Under the pieces are notes generated by a model. That model was given only the letters and a program-made list of their open reading frames with translations. It made no database searches and had not been told where the DNA came from. This document shows, piece by piece, positions 16,839-26,209 of a stretch of 64,000 bases of DNA (position 1 is its first letter; each line of letters starts with the position of its first letter). Made by a program: the position numbers and the translations under genes. Origin of the DNA: Methylocystis bryophila (lineage in GTDB: Bacteria; Pseudomonadota; Alphaproteobacteria; Rhizobiales; Beijerinckiaceae); NCBI RefSeq assembly GCF_027925445.1, contig NZ_AP027149.1:3546501-3610500 (forward strand), read 5' to 3'.

Positions 16839-17960
16839 ATGTCGAGCACCCTGTCCTCCCTTCTCGACCACTTGCGCGAGTGGCGTGACAGAAAGCTCGC
16901 CGATCCGAAATTTCGTGCGAGTCTGCTTGCCAATCCGCTCACGCGCGGCTTTGCGCGCCGCCGCGCCAAGGCGATGCTCGATCTCTGCGCGGGCTTCGTC
17001 TATTCGCAGACGCTTCTCGCCTGCGTAGAGCTGAAGCTCCTCGAGCAGCTTCGCGCCGGACCGCAAACCGCCGATGCGTTGGCGCCGAAGCTCGGACTCG
17101 AACCGAGCGCTGCACGACGTCTTCTGGAGGCGGCGACCTCGCTCAACCTCGCCTCGCGGCGGCGCGATGGACGCTATGGCCTCGGCGATTTGGGGGCGGC
17201 GCTGATCGGCACGCCCGAGGCGCTGGCGCTGATTGCGCATCAGCCGATCTTTTACGCCGATCTCGCCGACCCGGTCGCGCTCCTGCGGGGCAAAACGCAA
17301 ACGCGGCTCTCGCGCTACTGGCCCTACTCCGGCGACGTCGCGCCGCAGGAATTGAACGCCGAATCCGTCGCTCCCTATAGCGCGCTCATGGCGGCGTCGA
17401 ACCCGCTCTGGAGCGAGACGGCTCTCGCTGCTTACGACATCGGCCAGCATCGAAGGCTCCTTGACGTCGGCGGCGGCGAGGGCGCGTTTTTAGAAGCCGC
17501 CGCGGCCCGGGCGCCGGAGCTGGAGCTCATGCTCTTCGATCTCCCCGCGGTCGCGGAGCGCGCCAAAGCGCGGCTGACGGCGGCGGGTTTGGCGGAGCGC
17601 ACGCAGATCTTCTCCGGCGATTTTCTCAAAGACTCGCTGCCGCAAGGCGCCGACGCGATCTCGCTCGTGCGCATCGTGCATGATCACGACGATGCTTCGG
17701 CGATAGCTTTGCTTCGCAACGTGCGCCGCGCGCTGTCCGGCGACGGGACATTGCTGATTGTGGAAGCAATCTCCGACGCCAAGGGGGCGGAAGCGCTCTG
17801 CGCTTATTACGCCTTTTACACGCTGGCGATGGGACGCGGCGAGCCGAGGCGTTTCAAGGAGATCGCCGCGCTGCTCAACGCGGCCGGCTTTGCGGACGCG
17901 AGGCTCGTCAAGACGCCGCTTCCGGCGGCGACGAGCCTCATCGTCGCCAAAGCCGGCTGA
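16839..17960 (+). CDS. CrtF/BchU-like O-methyltransferase
   Basis: The 373-residue SAM-dependent methyltransferase has the family layout of demethylspheroidene methyltransferase CrtF. The N-terminal WRDRKLADPKFRASLLANPLTRGFARRRAKAM-type helix (start at 16839) is followed by LCAGFVYSQTLLACVELKL in a winged-helix dimerisation domain. The SAM site is LLDVGGGEGAFLEA (near 208), and the catalytic His lies in RIVHDHDD (near 275). CrtF methylates hydroxycarotenoids, but no other crt or bch gene is in the window, so the substrate is inference. It lies 103 bases upstream of ccr on the same strand. Confidence 0.8.
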   Translation: MSSTLSSLLDHLREWRDRKLADPKFRASLLANPLTRGFARRRAKAMLDLCAGFVYSQTLLACVELKLLEQLRAGPQTADALAPKLGLEPSAARRLLEAATSLNLASRRRDGRYGLGDLGAALIGTPEALALIAHQPIFYADLADPVALLRGKTQTRLSRYWPYSGDVAPQELNAESVAPYSALMAASNPLWSETALAAYDIGQHRRLLDVGGGEGAFLEAAAARAPELELMLFDLPAVAERAKARLTAAGLAERTQIFSGDFLKDSLPQGADAISLVRIVHDHDDASAIALLRNVRRALSGDGTLLIVEAISDAKGAEALCAYYAFYTLAMGRGEPRRFKEIAALLNAAGFADARLVKTPLPAATSLIVAKAG

Positions 17961-18063
17961 GCCCGAGGCGCCCTATCCATCGGCGCCGCTCCCGTATAAG
18001 AATGCGCCCCAACCGGCCGGAACGCCGGCCAAAACACCCGTTTTTCCTCAAGGAGCCTCTGCG

Positions 18064-19335
18064 TTGACGAAGACCGAAGCCGCGCCCCTCAAAGACCTCT
18101 ATGAGATGGGCGAAATCCCGCCGCTCGGGCATGTGCCGAAGTCCATGTACGCCTGGGTGATCCGCAAGGAACGGCATGGCCCCCCGGAAGACGCGATGAA
18201 GCTCGAGGTCGTGCCGACCTGGGAGCTCGACAGCCACGACGTGCTCGTGCTGGTGATGGCGGCGGGCGTTAATTACAACGGCGTCTGGGCGGCGCTTGGC
18301 CAGCCGATCTCGACGCTCGACGTCCACAAGCAGGCCTATCACATCGCCGGCTCGGACGCTGCGGGCGTCGTCTGGGCCGTGGGCTCCAAGGTCAAGCGCT
18401 GGAAGGTCGGCGACGAGGTCGTCATCCACTGCAATCAGGACGATGGCGACGACGAGGAGTGCAACGGCGGCGATCCGATGTTCTCCGCCTCGCAGCGCAT
18501 CTGGGGCTATGAGACGCCGGACGGCTCCTTCGCCCAGTTCTGCCGCGTGCAGGACCGCCAGCTGATGGAGCGGCCGAAGCACCTCACCTGGGAGGAGTCG
18601 GCCTGCTACACGCTGACGCTCGCCACCGCCTATCGCATGCTTTTCGGCCATGAGCCGCACCGGCTGAAGCCCTCGGACAATGTGCTGATCTGGGGCGCGT
18701 CGGGGGGACTGGGCGTCTTTGGCGTGCAGCTCTGCGCCGCGGCCGGCGCGAACGCCATCGGCGTGATCTCGGATGAGTCAAAGCGCGATTATGTGATGTC
18801 GCTCGGCGCCAAGGGCGTCATCAATCGCAAGGATTTCAAGGGTTGCTGGGGGCAATTGCCCAAGGTCAACACGCCCGAGTTCAACGAGTGGACCAAGAAC
18901 TCGCGCGCCTTCGGCAAGGCGATCTGGGACATCACCGGCAAGAAGGACGTCGACATCGTCTTCGAGCACCCAGGCGAGCAGACGTTTCCGCTCTCCTGCC
19001 TCGTCGTGAAGCGCGGCGGCATGGTGGTCTTCTGCGCCGGCACGACGGGCTTTAACCTGACCTTCGACGCACGCTATGTCTGGATGCGGCAAAAGCGCAT
19101 TCAAGGCTCGCATTTCGCGCATCTCAAGCAGGCGGCGGCGGCGAATCGTTTCGTGATCGACCGCAGGGTCGATCCTTGCATGTCGGAAGTCTTCCCCTGG
19201 GAGAAGATCCCGCTTGCGCACACAAAAATGTGGAAGAACGAGCACGCGCCCGGCAACATGGCCGTGCTCGTCAACGCGCCCACGGCGGGGTTGCGCACGA
19301 TCGAGGATGTGATCGAGGCGGGCAAGCGCAGCTAA
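18064..19335 (+). CDS. ccr: Crotonyl-CoA carboxylase/reductase
   Basis: Ccr reductively carboxylates crotonyl-CoA to ethylmalonyl-CoA with NADPH and CO2, the key step of the ethylmalonyl-CoA pathway that regenerates glyoxylate for the serine cycle. The 423-residue MDR-family protein shows the GROES-like part (VMAAGVNYNGVWAALGQP, HIAGSDAAGVVWAVG), the nucleotide loop WGASGGLGVFGVQL and the late FEHPGEQTFPLSCLVVKRGG. These match characterised Ccr proteins. I choose the TTG at 18064: AAGGAG lies 8-10 bases upstream, the length fits, and no in-frame ATG precedes PLKDLYEMGE. Confidence 0.96.
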   Translation: MTKTEAAPLKDLYEMGEIPPLGHVPKSMYAWVIRKERHGPPEDAMKLEVVPTWELDSHDVLVLVMAAGVNYNGVWAALGQPISTLDVHKQAYHIAGSDAAGVVWAVGSKVKRWKVGDEVVIHCNQDDGDDEECNGGDPMFSASQRIWGYETPDGSFAQFCRVQDRQLMERPKHLTWEESACYTLTLATAYRMLFGHEPHRLKPSDNVLIWGASGGLGVFGVQLCAAAGANAIGVISDESKRDYVMSLGAKGVINRKDFKGCWGQLPKVNTPEFNEWTKNSRAFGKAIWDITGKKDVDIVFEHPGEQTFPLSCLVVKRGGMVVFCAGTTGFNLTFDARYVWMRQKRIQGSHFAHLKQAAAANRFVIDRRVDPCMSEVFPWEKIPLAHTKMWKNEHAPGNMAVLVNAPTAGLRTIEDVIEAGKRS

Positions 19336-19358
19336 GCCGCGAAGCGCCCCCTCCCCAG

Positions 19359-19383
19359 CCCTCCCCCGCTTCGCGGGAGAGGG
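19359..19383. repeat. CCCTCCCCC palindromic repeat, copy 5
   Basis: Arms CCCTCCCCCGC and GCGGGAGAGGG flank TTC, 24 bases after the ccr stop. They lie in the convergent ccr/mch gap and may act as a bidirectional transcript end. Confidence 0.8.
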
Positions 19384-19430
19384 AGTCGGATTGTGGGCTT
19401 CATCAGCTTTCCGCGTAACCTTCGCCGCTC

Positions 19431-19455
19431 CCCTCTCCCGCGAAGCGGGGGAGGG
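19431..19455. repeat. CCCTCTCCCG palindromic repeat, copy 6
   Basis: Arms CCCTCTCCCGC and GCGGGGGAGGG flank GAA, 30 bases beyond the mch stop. It lies in inverted orientation to copy 5. Confidence 0.8.
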
Positions 19456-19484
19456 TGAGGGAGGCGGCTACCACCCTTCTTCTG

Positions 19485-20465
19485 CTATCCCCCGAAGGAC
19501 GCGTCGAGCAGCTTCTCGTCGATCGCGCCGGCGCGGAAAGTTTCGCCGGTCTCCACTGCCGTGACCACTGCCTCGGCGGGCGAGAACAGGCTGGGGTCGA
19601 TTTTGTAGAAGTCGCCCTTATAGGCCTTGAACACTTCGGCGAAGGGCCGGCCGTAGTCGCGCGAGTTGCTGCTCGGCAGATTCTTGGCGAGCTCGCGGGC
19701 GGCGTCCGACGGCCCCTTCACGAAAAGATGTGCGCGGCCTGCGTAGATGATCGCGTCATTGGTGCGGCCCATCGCCTGCACGAAATCAGGATGCGGCGGC
19801 GAGAGGGGCGCCGTGGCGACGCCGTCGATAATGTGCTCGAGCGGGAATTTCAGCTCATGCGCCTTGTGCAAGGCGACTTCGAGCACGCGGCCGACAACCT
19901 GGACGGAGCCAGCGAGGCTCTGCGTCGGCGCATAGACGAAGGCGACGTCCGATGCTTCGACCTTGGCCGCGTTTGCGACCTTGGCGACGATCGCCGCCGG
20001 CGGCGGCGTGTCGCCTTCGAGCACGATCGTGACCCGCCTCGCATTATCGGAATAGGGCAATTCCTCGAAGAGCTTCTCGACTCGAGCCAAGGCGCGTCCA
20101 GGTCCAGAGCCGAGCGCGAAGAACTTCTCGTGTTGCAGGCTCCAGCCAGCATATTGGCTGGCGAGGCAGGCGACGACCGGATCGTTTGAGGAGACGGTGA
20201 GCCAGAACGGCCATTTGGAGGCGCCGGGCGCCGGGATCAGCGCGACGCGGCCGAGACCGCCCATGCAAATTTCCGTGAGCAGAAGACCGACCTCGATCCC
20301 GCCAGCGGCCTTTGCGCCGGCGTCGATCAGGAGTTCGCCGCTTTCGCCACGCGTAACCGAGACGCGATAACGCCCAGGGTCAGCGGCGATCCTGTCAACA
20401 ATCTCGCCGGCGAGCAGATTGACGCTCGCAATCACGCGGTTGCTCGTATCCAATGTTCTTGTCAC
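19485..20465 (-). CDS. mch: Methenyltetrahydromethanopterin cyclohydrolase
   Basis: Mch hydrolyses methenyl-H4MPT to formyl-H4MPT in the H4MPT-linked formaldehyde oxidation pathway of methylotrophs. The 326-residue product matches the family through LLLTEICMGGLGRVALIP, ACLASQYAGWSL, FALGSGPGRALA, FVYAPTQSLAGSVQVVGRVLEVALHKAHE and PLSPPHPDFVQAMGRTNDAIIY (quoted piecewise). The C-terminus is FYKIDPSLFSPAEAVVT. I choose the GTG at 20465 because GTGAGGA lies just upstream and the length then fits the usual 320-325. The frame stays open to 20609 but without homology. No other H4MPT gene is adjacent. Confidence 0.95.
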   Translation of the reverse strand: MTRTLDTSNRVIASVNLLAGEIVDRIAADPGRYRVSVTRGESGELLIDAGAKAAGGIEVGLLLTEICMGGLGRVALIPAPGASKWPFWLTVSSNDPVVACLASQYAGWSLQHEKFFALGSGPGRALARVEKLFEELPYSDNARRVTIVLEGDTPPPAAIVAKVANAAKVEASDVAFVYAPTQSLAGSVQVVGRVLEVALHKAHELKFPLEHIIDGVATAPLSPPHPDFVQAMGRTNDAIIYAGRAHLFVKGPSDAARELAKNLPSSNSRDYGRPFAEVFKAYKGDFYKIDPSLFSPAEAVVTAVETGETFRAGAIDEKLLDASFGG

Positions 20466-20828
20466 GATGATGTTCCTCACCTCGACGCCCTTCTCATTTT
20501 GGAGGGCCTCGGGCTGCGACTCTAAATGGGTTCGCCGCCGGACGGAAGCAGTCGCGCGCGCCGAGACGTGAGACGGCGTGGAAAGCAAGGTTACGCAATT
20601 GAAGGGCAAGGCGCTCGCAGGGGATGACGTCCCCGTGTTCAGTCGCCGTAACGAATATGCAAGGACTGTCTCATATTGGCAAAGGCTTCGAGAGGCCGCC
20701 TTGATTTGAGCGGCCGCCTTGTGTCAATGGTTGCTGCGTTATAGCCTGCAACGCGTGTGGGTGGTCAAAGGCTCGCAAAATAACATGAGCCGGCCGAAGG
20801 TCGGCTAGGAAGAGGAAAGGAACAAGGA
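20466..20828. other. 363-base divergent regulatory gap between mch and cytochrome c
   Basis: No gene is supported. The stretch must hold the promoters of mch (minus) and the cytochrome c gene (plus). It contains two close copies of GGCCGCCTTG (near 20694 and 20713) in a GC-rich patch and the cytochrome ribosome binding site GAAAGGAACAAGGA at its right end. I see no unambiguous operator. Confidence 0.5.
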
Positions 20829-21227
20829 ATGAAATCTTTTTCGATGTTGAGCGTGGCGACGGCCATCGCCTTTGTGGCGCTGAACGGATCAGCGCTCGCC
20901 GCCGGCGACGCCGCCGCGGGCGAGAAGGTCTTCGCCAAATGCAAGGCCTGCCATCAGGTTGGCGAGACGGCGAAGAACGCCATCGCGCCCGAGCTCAACG
21001 GGCTGGACGGCCGCAAGGCTGGCTCCGTCGAGAGCTATCATTATTCCGACGCGATGAAGGACTCGGGCATCACTTGGAACGAGGCGAGCTTCCAGGAGTT
21101 CATCAAGAACCCGAAGGCGAAGGTTCCCGGCACGAAGATGGTGTTCCAGGGCCTCTCCTCCGACAAGGATGAGGCCGATGTTTGGGCCTATCTCTCGCAG
21201 TTCGGCGCCGACGGCAAGAAGAAGTAA
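20829..21227 (+). CDS. Periplasmic class I cytochrome c (c2/c550-like)
   Basis: The 132-residue precursor has a signal peptide (residues 1-25, ending ALAAG) and one heme site CKACH (residues 38-42). The axial Met lies in GTKMVFQGL near residue 102, and the end WAYLSQFGADGKKK is typical of small soluble c-type cytochromes. It probably shuttles electrons in the periplasm. In methylotrophs such a cytochrome can link methanol dehydrogenase cytochrome cL to the terminal oxidase, but that role is inference. A strong ribosome binding site precedes it and a clear terminator follows. Confidence 0.93.
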   Translation: MKSFSMLSVATAIAFVALNGSALAAGDAAAGEKVFAKCKACHQVGETAKNAIAPELNGLDGRKAGSVESYHYSDAMKDSGITWNEASFQEFIKNPKAKVPGTKMVFQGLSSDKDEADVWAYLSQFGADGKKK

Positions 21228-21259
21228 GCCGTCGCTCCGACAAAAAGAACGCATACACA

Positions 21260-21289
21260 AAAGCGGTCTCGTCAGAGGCCGCTTTTTTT
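21260..21289 (+). terminator. Rho-independent terminator of the cytochrome c gene
   Basis: Stem AAAGCGGTCTC pairs with GAGGCCGCTTT (11 pairs, one T-G) around loop GTCA, followed by a run of T, 32 bases after the cytochrome stop. Confidence 0.92.
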
Positions 21290-21298
21290 GCTGGCGCT

Positions 21299-21667
21299 CT
21301 AGCCGCCGGTGCAGTCTCCGGTCTTCGTGAGGAAGGGCTTGCCGGTCTCTGTGTTGATGTATTTTTGCGTGACCTTGCCAGTCGCGCGGTCGATCTTCCA
21401 ATCCCAGGCGACGCGCGTGGCGGCGAACATCTGGCGGAAGGAGATCAGGTCCTTCTTGATGACGAGCGAGCGCTTTTCGAGCGACTGCGCGTCGACGATA
21501 TTCTCATGGTCCGAGCCCAGCCGCACGCCGCCGTCCTCGATCTCCAATACAAGCTCCTGCTTGGGCATGCCCTCTTGACCGAGCGAGCAGGTCAGGGTGA
21601 CGGGCGCCGCCTCAGCCCTTGTGGAGACGGCTAGGAGCGGAAGAAACACCACCAGGGCGCGACGCAT
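21299..21667 (-). CDS. Secreted hypothetical protein
   Basis: The 122-residue precursor has a signal peptide (residues 1-20, ending AEAA) and a small mature domain of about 100 residues with two Cys (LTCSLG and the C-terminal GDCTGG) that may form a disulfide. The body is polar and beta-rich (LVLEIEDGGVRLGS, AWDWKIDRATGKVTQKYIN). I do not recognise the family. It lies tail-to-tail with the cytochrome c gene and is alone. The location is inferred to be periplasmic. Confidence 0.7.
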   Translation of the reverse strand: MRRALVVFLPLLAVSTRAEAAPVTLTCSLGQEGMPKQELVLEIEDGGVRLGSDHENIVDAQSLEKRSLVIKKDLISFRQMFAATRVAWDWKIDRATGKVTQKYINTETGKPFLTKTGDCTGG

Positions 21668-21791
21668 CGACGATTCCTTATCTGAAGCTTATCAAGCGCA
21701 GCATAGTCGAGCGCCGCAACGGCGCCAATCGCCAGATCACGCTGTGTTCAGGCGGAATGGCCTTTTGCCCGCGAGAGGCGATAGGGGAAGC

Positions 21792-23567
21792 TCAGCCTCC
21801 CCTGTTTATTTGCTTCTCGCCCGCCACCGGCTTCTCAACCAGCCCGTTCTTGATCTTATCGAGGATGCGCGGCAGGTCGTCGGGCTCGGGGCCCAGATCG
21901 CGCGCGTGATTCCATTGAAACTGCGCCTCGAGCTTGCGCCCGACGCGCCAATAGGCGTCGCCGAGATGATCGTTGACGACGGGATCGGCGGGCTTGAGAT
22001 CAATGGCCCTTTCGAGCTCGCGCACCGCGTCCTCGTAGCGACCCAGGCGATAATAGGCCCAGCCGAGGCTGTCGACGATATAGCCGTCGCGCGACTTCAG
22101 ATCGACGGCGCGACGCAGCATGCGGAAGGCCTCGTCGAGATTGGCGCCCTGATCGACCCAGGAATAGCCCAGATAGTTCAATACCGAAGCCTGATCCGGA
22201 TTGAGCTCCAGCGCTTTCTTCAGATCAGCCTCGGCCGCCGGCCAATTCTTGCGCCGCTCATTGGCGATCCCCCGGTAGTAGTAGAGGAGCCATTTCGCCT
22301 TCTCGGGCGTGCCGTCGATCGCCAAGGCGCGCGTGTAGCTGTCCACAGCCTGGTCATAGAGCTTGCGGGAGCGTTGCAGATTGGCGAGCGCGGTCAGCGC
22401 GTCGGCGTTTCTCGGATAGGCGTCGACGACCGCCTGCAAGTGCTCGGCGGCTTCCTTTTTCTTGCCGATCTCCTCGAGCAAAAGCGAGGCCTGCACTTCG
22501 GCGTTGACGCGCAGAGGGCTCGTCTCCGGCACCGAATCATAGAGCTGGATCGCCGACTCCTCCTGCTTCATGCGCTCGTAAATGTCGGCCAGCGTGAAGA
22601 GCGCGAGCTCGTTGCGCGGCGCGAGCGCTTGTGAAAGGCGCAGGTAGATGAGCGAGGGCAGCTCTTCGCCCGGGCGTCCGCCGCCGAGCGCGACGAGGCC
22701 ATAGAGCACCTCGCCGGCGCCCTCCTCCGCGCTGCTCACGATCGGCTGAAGCTTCTTACCGGAGTCGATCTCGGCGAGCGCCGCGACGACCAGCGGATGA
22801 CCCGGCACGGCCTCGTCGAAAGCCTTGTAAAGGCGGCGGGCCGCTTCATTGTCGCCCTGGCCCGAGAGGAAGCGTCCGTAGGCGTCGATCAACCGCAGCA
22901 CCGTGCGGTCGGCGCTCATGACCGATTTAAAGCGTTTCTCGGCCTCGACCTTGTCACCGAAAAGATTCGCGATCAGCGCCGCATGATAGTCGCGCAGCGT
23001 CGAGAGCCCTTCGCCGCGCAACTGATCGAGCGTCTGCAGAGCGCGGCGCTCCTGCTTTTCGCCGGCGTAGGTCCAGGCGGTAAGCAGCACGTTCTTCACG
23101 TCGATCGGCGTCTCGCCGCCGTCCTTGGCGATGCCTTCTCGCGCCTTGGCCCATTTGTGCTGGAGCATGGCGTCGACGCCGCTCGTCAGATTGGCGACCG
23201 GATTCTTGCGGTCCTGCACCAACACCTTGCCCGCGAGGTCGAAGGCCTCGGGGAAGTTGCCATTGGCCAGCGCCGCGATCATCGCCCGTTCGGCGAGATC
23301 CTTGTTGCGCGGGTCCACGCGCAACGCCTCGCGGAAGAAGGTCGAAGCGGCGAGCGTGTCGCGCTCCTCATTGGCGACGATCGCCGAAAGGATGTTGCCC
23401 GACGAGCTCTCGCCGACCTCGAAAGGACGCGCGACCGAGAAGCGCTCGCGCGCCTGCGCCGCAGCGGCGGCCGCGCCGCATTGAAGCACCCCAAGCGTGC
23501 AGAGAAGCTGCGCGCAGAGGAAGAGAAAGCTCGACGAGCGTCGAAGCAAGGGAGGAGAGGATCGCAC
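21792..23567 (-). CDS. Exported tetratricopeptide-repeat protein
   Basis: The 591-residue protein has a long N-terminal hydrophobic signal (residues 10-37) and then tandem TPR units. They are weak from about 55 to 300 and clear from 320 to 570, for example AVDSYTRALAIDG, AEADLKKALELNPDQASVLNYLGY, AFRMLRRAVDLKSRDGYIVDSLGWAYYRLG and AVRELERAIDLKPADPVVNDHLGDAYWRVG (quoted piecewise). TPR proteins act as scaffolds, here in the periplasm or outer membrane. The start is GTG at 23567. The partner is unknown. A GC stem (21784-21802) overlaps the stop codon but lacks a T-run. Confidence 0.88.
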   Translation of the reverse strand: MRSSPPLLRRSSSFLFLCAQLLCTLGVLQCGAAAAAAQARERFSVARPFEVGESSSGNILSAIVANEERDTLAASTFFREALRVDPRNKDLAERAMIAALANGNFPEAFDLAGKVLVQDRKNPVANLTSGVDAMLQHKWAKAREGIAKDGGETPIDVKNVLLTAWTYAGEKQERRALQTLDQLRGEGLSTLRDYHAALIANLFGDKVEAEKRFKSVMSADRTVLRLIDAYGRFLSGQGDNEAARRLYKAFDEAVPGHPLVVAALAEIDSGKKLQPIVSSAEEGAGEVLYGLVALGGGRPGEELPSLIYLRLSQALAPRNELALFTLADIYERMKQEESAIQLYDSVPETSPLRVNAEVQASLLLEEIGKKKEAAEHLQAVVDAYPRNADALTALANLQRSRKLYDQAVDSYTRALAIDGTPEKAKWLLYYYRGIANERRKNWPAAEADLKKALELNPDQASVLNYLGYSWVDQGANLDEAFRMLRRAVDLKSRDGYIVDSLGWAYYRLGRYEDAVRELERAIDLKPADPVVNDHLGDAYWRVGRKLEAQFQWNHARDLGPEPDDLPRILDKIKNGLVEKPVAGEKQINRGG

Positions 23568-23870
23568 GTGATTGGGTTCCGGGTTCGCCGCTTCATCGAA
23601 ACGAGCTTCGGCCGCGGGCCTTCGGCTTCGCCATAAGTAAAATCATGGCCGCTTTGCGCGGTCATCGCAAGCAGTAAATGTGAAGGCGAGGTCTAAAAAA
23701 GGCCGCAGATCCGCTGGCGGATCGTTAAAGTCGCGCTCTAGGCGAGCAGCCAGCGCACGATCTCGCCAAGGGGGGAAGGCCTGTTTTCACGCAGAGAACG
23801 GCCAGTTCTTGACGATTACGCTTGCGGCGCTCAGGCTATTTTACCCAAGCGCCGCTGGAGCTGGAGCGCG
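23568..23870. other. 303-base gap between sucC and the TPR gene
   Basis: No coding frame is supported here, and in particular no sucD follows sucC. The stretch contains an inverted repeat at 23824-23855 just after the sucC stop, and a tight palindrome GATCCGC-TG-GCGGATC at 23708-23723. The rest probably carries the TPR-gene promoter. Confidence 0.5.
23824..23855 (-). terminator. Possible sucC transcript-end hairpin
   Basis: Arms GCGGCGCT and AGCGCCGC are separated by 16 bases and lie 15 bases after the sucC stop. No T-run follows, so the terminator role is weak. Confidence 0.3.
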
Positions 23871-25070
<1,200 letters not shown>

Positions 25071-25403
25071 CCCTAAACCGCTCCCTGGAAGATGAATGGC
25101 CGCGCCGCAGGCCGTCTCGCCAATGGCCACAGGAGGCCGGTGGCGTCAAGAAGACGCAAGGTCGCGCGGGGACGACGCAGATTCGAGAAGGATCAGGAGC
25201 GCCGACTTATTCCCCAAAAGGCGCCGCAAGCTTGACCGATCCGAGTCGGGACTTTGCCAAGCTCGGCCGACAGGTCATTCGCGCTGCGGCTTAGCTTGTC
25301 AGCTGCCAGTTCGAGGCGCATGCTGCGGCTGCGCCGTTGATGTGGCGAAGAGTTTTTGAACTTTCCATTGTCGCCCGGGCGCTGCTTTCCGGAGGTGCAC
25401 AAG
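25071..25403. other. 333-base divergent gap upstream of sucC
   Basis: No gene is supported. It must contain the sucC promoter (minus) and that of the Cys-rich secreted protein (plus), whose GGAGGT ribosome binding site lies at 25391-25396. I see no clear palindromic operator. Confidence 0.45.
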
Positions 25404-26087
25404 ATGTTGAAGCATTCAGCGACCCAAATTGCGGCGGCCCTGCTTTTGGTCCTTACAGGCCTTTGGGCGGAACGCGCCTTGGCCATCGGCGATTTCGGAC
25501 CCGACACCTGCGCGGAGGGATATGTCTGGCGCGAAGCCTGCGGGCCGAGCGATCATGTCTGCGTCACGCCGAACCTTCGCACGCAGGCGGCTCAGGACAA
25601 CGCTCAAGCCGCCAGCCGGCGTCAGGCGGGCGGAGGACCGTACGGGCCAGACACTTGCATACAAGGCTTCGTGTGGCGCGAAGCTTGCGGTCCAGGCGAT
25701 CATGTCTGCGTGTCGCCGGCCACGCGGTCGGAAGCCGCTGCCGACAATGGCCAGGCGCCGCATCGGCTGAAATATCCTGTCTGCCAACAGTACGCGCACG
25801 CCGCCGTCGCCGCCAATCAACAGAACCTCGCACAGCACTGCGGGTTCAGCGGTCCGCGATGGCAGAGCGACTTCCAGACGCATTTCCAATGGTGCCTGAA
25901 TGTGGCGGCCCAGCCGCCCATTGACGAAACGAATGCGCGCAACCAGCAACTCGCATCCTGCTCGCATCCGCAGACTTGCGCGCATTGCAATGACGGCAGC
26001 TGTCAGTGCGGCGGGGGCTCTCCGGACCAGCTCTGCGCCGGTCACGGCGGCAACGACCCGAGCATCGGATGTGTCCAGCAACCGTGA
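25404..26087 (+). CDS. Secreted Cys-rich protein with two tandem repeats
   Basis: The 227-residue precursor has a signal peptide (to about residue 28, ERALA) and two tandem units of about 40 residues. Each reads GPDTC-xx-G-(Y/F)-VWREACGP-x-DHVCV-x-P-xx-R and ends near DNxQA (about residues 32-70 and 79-118). The remainder has Trp/Cys motifs (QHCGFSGPRW, FQWCLN) and a Cys-dense tail (CSHPQTCAHCNDGSCQC). The start at 25404 is chosen for GGAGGT just upstream. Disulfide stabilisation outside the cytoplasm is inferred. The function is unknown. Confidence 0.78.
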   Translation: MLKHSATQIAAALLLVLTGLWAERALAIGDFGPDTCAEGYVWREACGPSDHVCVTPNLRTQAAQDNAQAASRRQAGGGPYGPDTCIQGFVWREACGPGDHVCVSPATRSEAAADNGQAPHRLKYPVCQQYAHAAVAANQQNLAQHCGFSGPRWQSDFQTHFQWCLNVAAQPPIDETNARNQQLASCSHPQTCAHCNDGSCQCGGGSPDQLCAGHGGNDPSIGCVQQP

Positions 26088-26135
26088 GCTTCTGACTTGA
26101 AGCGCCTTAGGCCGCCGCGCCCGCGTGGCGGCCCG

Positions 26136-26184
26136 GAGCATGTCACGGAAAACTGCGAAGCGGTTTTCCGGTCAGGACATGCTC
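26136..26184. repeat. Rhizobiales-type intergenic inverted repeat
   Basis: Outer arms GAGCATGTC and GACATGCTC, with inner ACGGAAAAC and GTTTTCC, form a nearly complete hairpin. A degenerate half copy lies at 14717-14738. It sits between two convergent genes. Confidence 0.75.
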
Positions 26185-26209
26185 GAAGTTTCTAACTTGG
26201 CGCGATTCC

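Noticed and set aside
21784..21802. A GC-rich stem overlapping the TPR-gene stop as terminator
   Set aside because: No T-run follows and the stem lies in codons; it is more likely chance.
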